A DNA stretch of 8,480 nt, taken from assembly GCA_003162115.1 (NCBI GenBank), contig PMMV01000013.1:1-8480 (forward strand), written 5' to 3'. Numbering within the stretch: position 1 is the first letter of the stretch; each line of letters starts with the position of its first letter. The notes under the pieces are model-generated. The model did not search any database. It was not told where the DNA came from and was given only the letters and a program-made list of their open reading frames with translations. Positions 6,217 to 8,480 of this stretch are shown in pieces. The translations under genes were made by a program, and so were the position numbers. This stretch comes from Methanobacterium sp. (GTDB lineage Archaea; Methanobacteriota; Methanobacteria; Methanobacteriales; Methanobacteriaceae).

Positions 6217-8406
6217 ATGAAAGTAATAAACCCTTTTCAGATGAATAATTGGGATATCAGTTATCTCTTTATATTTATATTAATTATCCAAACATTACTA
6301 TGGATAATTATATTCTTCAATTTAAATGGAAACCATATACCCATAATATCTGAAATATTAGCATCCATATCATTATTTTACATAAATGGAGTTTTAATTC
6401 TCAGAATTCTCAGAATTCACAATTTGGGAAATATTGAAAATTTTTTATACAGCGTTGGATTGAGTATAGCGGTAACCATGTTTTTAGGTATGGCAATTGA
6501 TTTAATTTATCCACTATTCGGAATAACAACGCCAACTTCAACACTTCCTTTGATCATCACTTTTACAGTTTTTACAACATTTTTATGTTTTTTAAGCCAT
6601 GCAAGGGATAAAACATTTAAAAATCATTCTTACATAGATTTTACAGGAATGATCAATCCTATACTGTTTTTATCTTTAATTCCATTTTTAGCAATATTTG
6701 GAACTTATTTGATGAACAATTACGGGAATAATTCAATTTTAATGATTATGTACTTCCTAATTGCTTTAATACCCATAATGGTTGCTTTTGATAAATTCAT
6801 ACCCAAAAGACTCTATCCACTTACTGTTTTTTTACTTTCAATAGCTCTACTTTTCTCTTCTTCTTTAATTTCAAATTACATTAATGGCTGGGATATTAAC
6901 ATGGAATATTACTTCTCTAATGGTGTGGTGACCAATTCTTATTGGAACACCGCAACTCCGGAAATACTGAACTCCATGTTGAGTATAGTTATAGTTGAAC
7001 CTATCTTCTCCAAGATCTCAGGATTGAATGTAGTGGATATTTTCAAGGTTATCTATCCTATCCTCTTTTCATTTGTTGTATTGGGTTTATACTCGATATT
7101 CAAAAAGCAAACAACCAATAAAATAGCATTTATGTCATGCTTTTTATTTATATCAGTTTTTATGTTTTTTTTAGAGATGCCCTACTTAGCAAGACAGGAA
7201 ATAGGGGAGTTATTCTTTGTTTTAATGATAATGGTAATGGTTGAAAAGAATTTGACCAGAAGACACCTGTCAATATTAACAGTCTTTTTCATCCCTGCAC
7301 TTTTGGTATCACATTATTCACTGGATTACATCTACATGTTCCTACTTGTATGTTCATATCTGATAATTTTAATCAGGAATTTGAATTTAACTAATAAATT
7401 TACTATTTTAGGGAAATTGCAGATCATAAAATTTTTCTTTTACAAGGAAGATTCTCAAGATGATGCATTAAAATTAGATTACAGACTTCAATTGTTGCTA
7501 ATATTCGGTCTAACTTTAATTTATTACAACCTATTTTCAAGCGCGGCACCATTTGATTTGACAGTTTTTACTTTAAACAATGTTATGTCCACAGCTTACA
7601 CTTACCTGTTTAATCCAAATTCTCTCGTAGCTGTTGGTATAGTTACAAGTGAAAAATCATTCTTACGATCCATAGCACTAGATCTGCATTTAATAATAGA
7701 ACTTATGATCGGTATCGGAATTCTATTTCTGTTGTACAGACGTACAAATATGAAATTTAATGAGAATTTCAGTTTATTTTCTGTTATGAGCTTCTTAATG
7801 TTGGGATTGGTACTCGTTGTTCCATTTCTAGCTGGTGCACTTAATCCTGATAGATTTTATCAGATAGCACTAATCTTTCTATCGGTTTTCTTTGTGGTGG
7901 GATGGATAGGATTTTTCAGAATTATAAACAGAATATTTAAATTTAAATGGAAAATGAAATCGATTTACAACAATTCATTAAAATTAATCGCCATATTTTT
8001 ATTCATATCACTAATATTTAACAGCGGAGTAGTTTATGAAGTATTCCATGATAAACCCAGTTCCATGTCATTATCCAGTACGATGGATGGCCCTAAATTT
8101 AATAATATAGAATTAACAGGAGCTGAATGGTTAAATGACCATAAACTGGATATTATAGTATACTCTGATGTCTATAGATCTCTATTATTAAATGGTTATT
8201 TCATAAATACCCATACCAGTATACAAAATGGAACATCGCTCGTTCAACCATCATACATATTTCTTGGTACCTACAATATAGAAAATAATCAGATTGCCAT
8301 TCCTGCGAAGGGATCAAATCCTGTTGCTTACATTAATGACAGTAATTACACTAGTATTTATAACAGGAGTTATGATAATGGAGGTTCTCAAGTCTATCTA
8401 ACTTAA
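6217..8406 (+). CDS. DUF2206-family polytopic membrane protein, putative GT-C enzyme
   Basis: This 729-residue membrane protein closely fits the DUF2206 family known from Methanobacteriales. The opening INPFQMNNWDI (4-14) before the first helix matches my memory of that family and supports ATG 6217, although no ribosome site is visible. Helices run at about 14-34, 43-65, 76-99, 108-127, 146-165, 173-191 and 198-219, then from 274 to 386, 423-440 and 487-605. A large loop after helix 7 carries GWDINMEYYF (224-233, D226 and E230) and ends SYWNTATPE (241-249). LARQEIGELFF (324-334) is another family signature. Residues about 606-729 form a soluble domain, likely outside, opening with GAEWLN (635-640) and several N-x-S/T sequons. 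Function is unproven. The acidic loop and topology suggest a GT-C glycosyltransferase using a lipid-linked donor, or a glycan transport partner. It is the last + strand gene of the cluster. Confidence 0.85.
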   Translation: MKVINPFQMNNWDISYLFIFILIIQTLLWIIIFFNLNGNHIPIISEILASISLFYINGVLILRILRIHNLGNIENFLYSVGLSIAVTMFLGMAIDLIYPLFGITTPTSTLPLIITFTVFTTFLCFLSHARDKTFKNHSYIDFTGMINPILFLSLIPFLAIFGTYLMNNYGNNSILMIMYFLIALIPIMVAFDKFIPKRLYPLTVFLLSIALLFSSSLISNYINGWDINMEYYFSNGVVTNSYWNTATPEILNSMLSIVIVEPIFSKISGLNVVDIFKVIYPILFSFVVLGLYSIFKKQTTNKIAFMSCFLFISVFMFFLEMPYLARQEIGELFFVLMIMVMVEKNLTRRHLSILTVFFIPALLVSHYSLDYIYMFLLVCSYLIILIRNLNLTNKFTILGKLQIIKFFFYKEDSQDDALKLDYRLQLLLIFGLTLIYYNLFSSAAPFDLTVFTLNNVMSTAYTYLFNPNSLVAVGIVTSEKSFLRSIALDLHLIIELMIGIGILFLLYRRTNMKFNENFSLFSVMSFLMLGLVLVVPFLAGALNPDRFYQIALIFLSVFFVVGWIGFFRIINRIFKFKWKMKSIYNNSLKLIAIFLFISLIFNSGVVYEVFHDKPSSMSLSSTMDGPKFNNIELTGAEWLNDHKLDIIVYSDVYRSLLLNGYFINTHTSIQNGTSLVQPSYIFLGTYNIENNQIAIPAKGSNPVAYINDSNYTSIYNRSYDNGGSQVYLT
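6397..6414 (+). repeat. 9-bp tandem repeat inside the DUF2206 gene
   Basis: ATTCTCAGA occurs twice in tandem (6397-6405 and 6406-6414), in frame, and is followed by ATTCAC. It encodes ILR-ILR-IH (61-68) at the end of the second membrane helix. This ILRILR(I/L)H pattern is, as I recall, common in DUF2206 proteins, so it is probably selected protein sequence with identical codons. Confidence 0.6.
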
Positions 8407-8480
8407 TAATATTTTTAATCCTTCATAGGTTCCTTTTAGAAATGATCGCCTTTTGTTCTCATCCTTGTGAATGAGTGCTA
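8398..8480 (-). CDS. 3' end of a convergent gene, perhaps a GT2 glycosyltransferase (partial)
   Basis: On the - strand an open frame enters from the right edge and ends at TAG 8400-8398. The last 26 residues read ALIHKDENKRRSFLKG, then TYEGLKILLS. The pattern H-x-D/E-x-N-K-R-R-x-F-L-K-G-x-x-x-G-L-K resembles C-terminal tails of family 2 glycosyltransferases, where a basic stretch is followed by a KGxxxGL helix. That resemblance is from memory and the fragment is short. Its stop lies within the last codons of the DUF2206 gene, so the two genes converge and overlap by 9 bp. The start is outside the window. Confidence 0.45.
   Translation of the reverse strand, partial: ALIHKDENKRRSFLKGTYEGLKILLS
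8409..8420 (+). terminator. Possible T-rich stop signal after the DUF2206 gene
   Basis: A T5 run (8412-8416) lies a few bases after the DUF2206 stop, with further T/C-rich DNA at 8420-8464. Archaeal transcription can end at such T-tracts without a hairpin. The region is also the coding 3' end of the probable convergent gene, which weakens the call. Confidence 0.25.

Noticed and set aside
1..8480. CRISPR array, tRNA, rRNA, insertion sequence or defence system
   Set aside because: I found no regularly spaced repeats, cloverleaf or rRNA-like segment, transposase, or defence-type domain on either strand.

Overview
The window is strongly AT-rich. It looks archaeal, most likely a methanogen of the order Methanobacteriales (Methanobacterium-like). 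This rests on three things. The last full gene begins and reads like the DUF2206 membrane proteins that are typical of that order. Three genes share a G-run Shine-Dalgarno site placed 6-7 nt before the start (a GGAGGTGATC-like pattern). The gaps contain TATA-like boxes rather than -35/-10 pairs. The taxonomic call is inference, because no rRNA or tRNA is present.

Layout, all on the + strand unless noted. 1-248: AT-rich leader with weak promoter-like elements and a hairpin. 249-1466: DUF1972/GT4 rhamnosyltransferase-like enzyme. 1414-2577: GT4 glycosyltransferase whose TTG start lies inside the preceding gene. 2578-2815: intergenic, with a possible promoter. 2816-2980: 54-residue acidic protein, followed by a perfect 13-bp inverted repeat around a 48-nt loop. 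About 3215-3344: promoter-like TATA box and a possible 33-codon leader ORF. 3345-4964: GT-C (STT3/PMT-like) membrane glycosyltransferase. Its first ATG (3690) would remove the catalytic-type motif; the coding frame clearly starts near 3345, where an ideal ribosome site precedes an ATA codon. 5008-6192: divergent GT4 glycosyltransferase. 6217-8406: DUF2206 polytopic membrane protein. 8398-8480 (- strand): the probable 3' end of a convergent gene, perhaps a GT2 glycosyltransferase.

Taken together this is a cell-surface glycan locus. Three soluble GT-B enzymes (DUF1972 and two GT4) could build an oligosaccharide on a lipid carrier at the cytoplasmic face. Two large membrane proteins with extracytoplasmic C-terminal domains could act on lipid-linked sugars outside. 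The glycan product (S-layer or pseudomurein-linked glycan, exopolysaccharide) cannot be read from the sequence. I see no CRISPR array, insertion sequence, tRNA or rRNA. The most unusual points are the missing canonical start of the GT-C gene, the 53-bp overlap of the first two genes, and the stem-loop after the small acidic gene.
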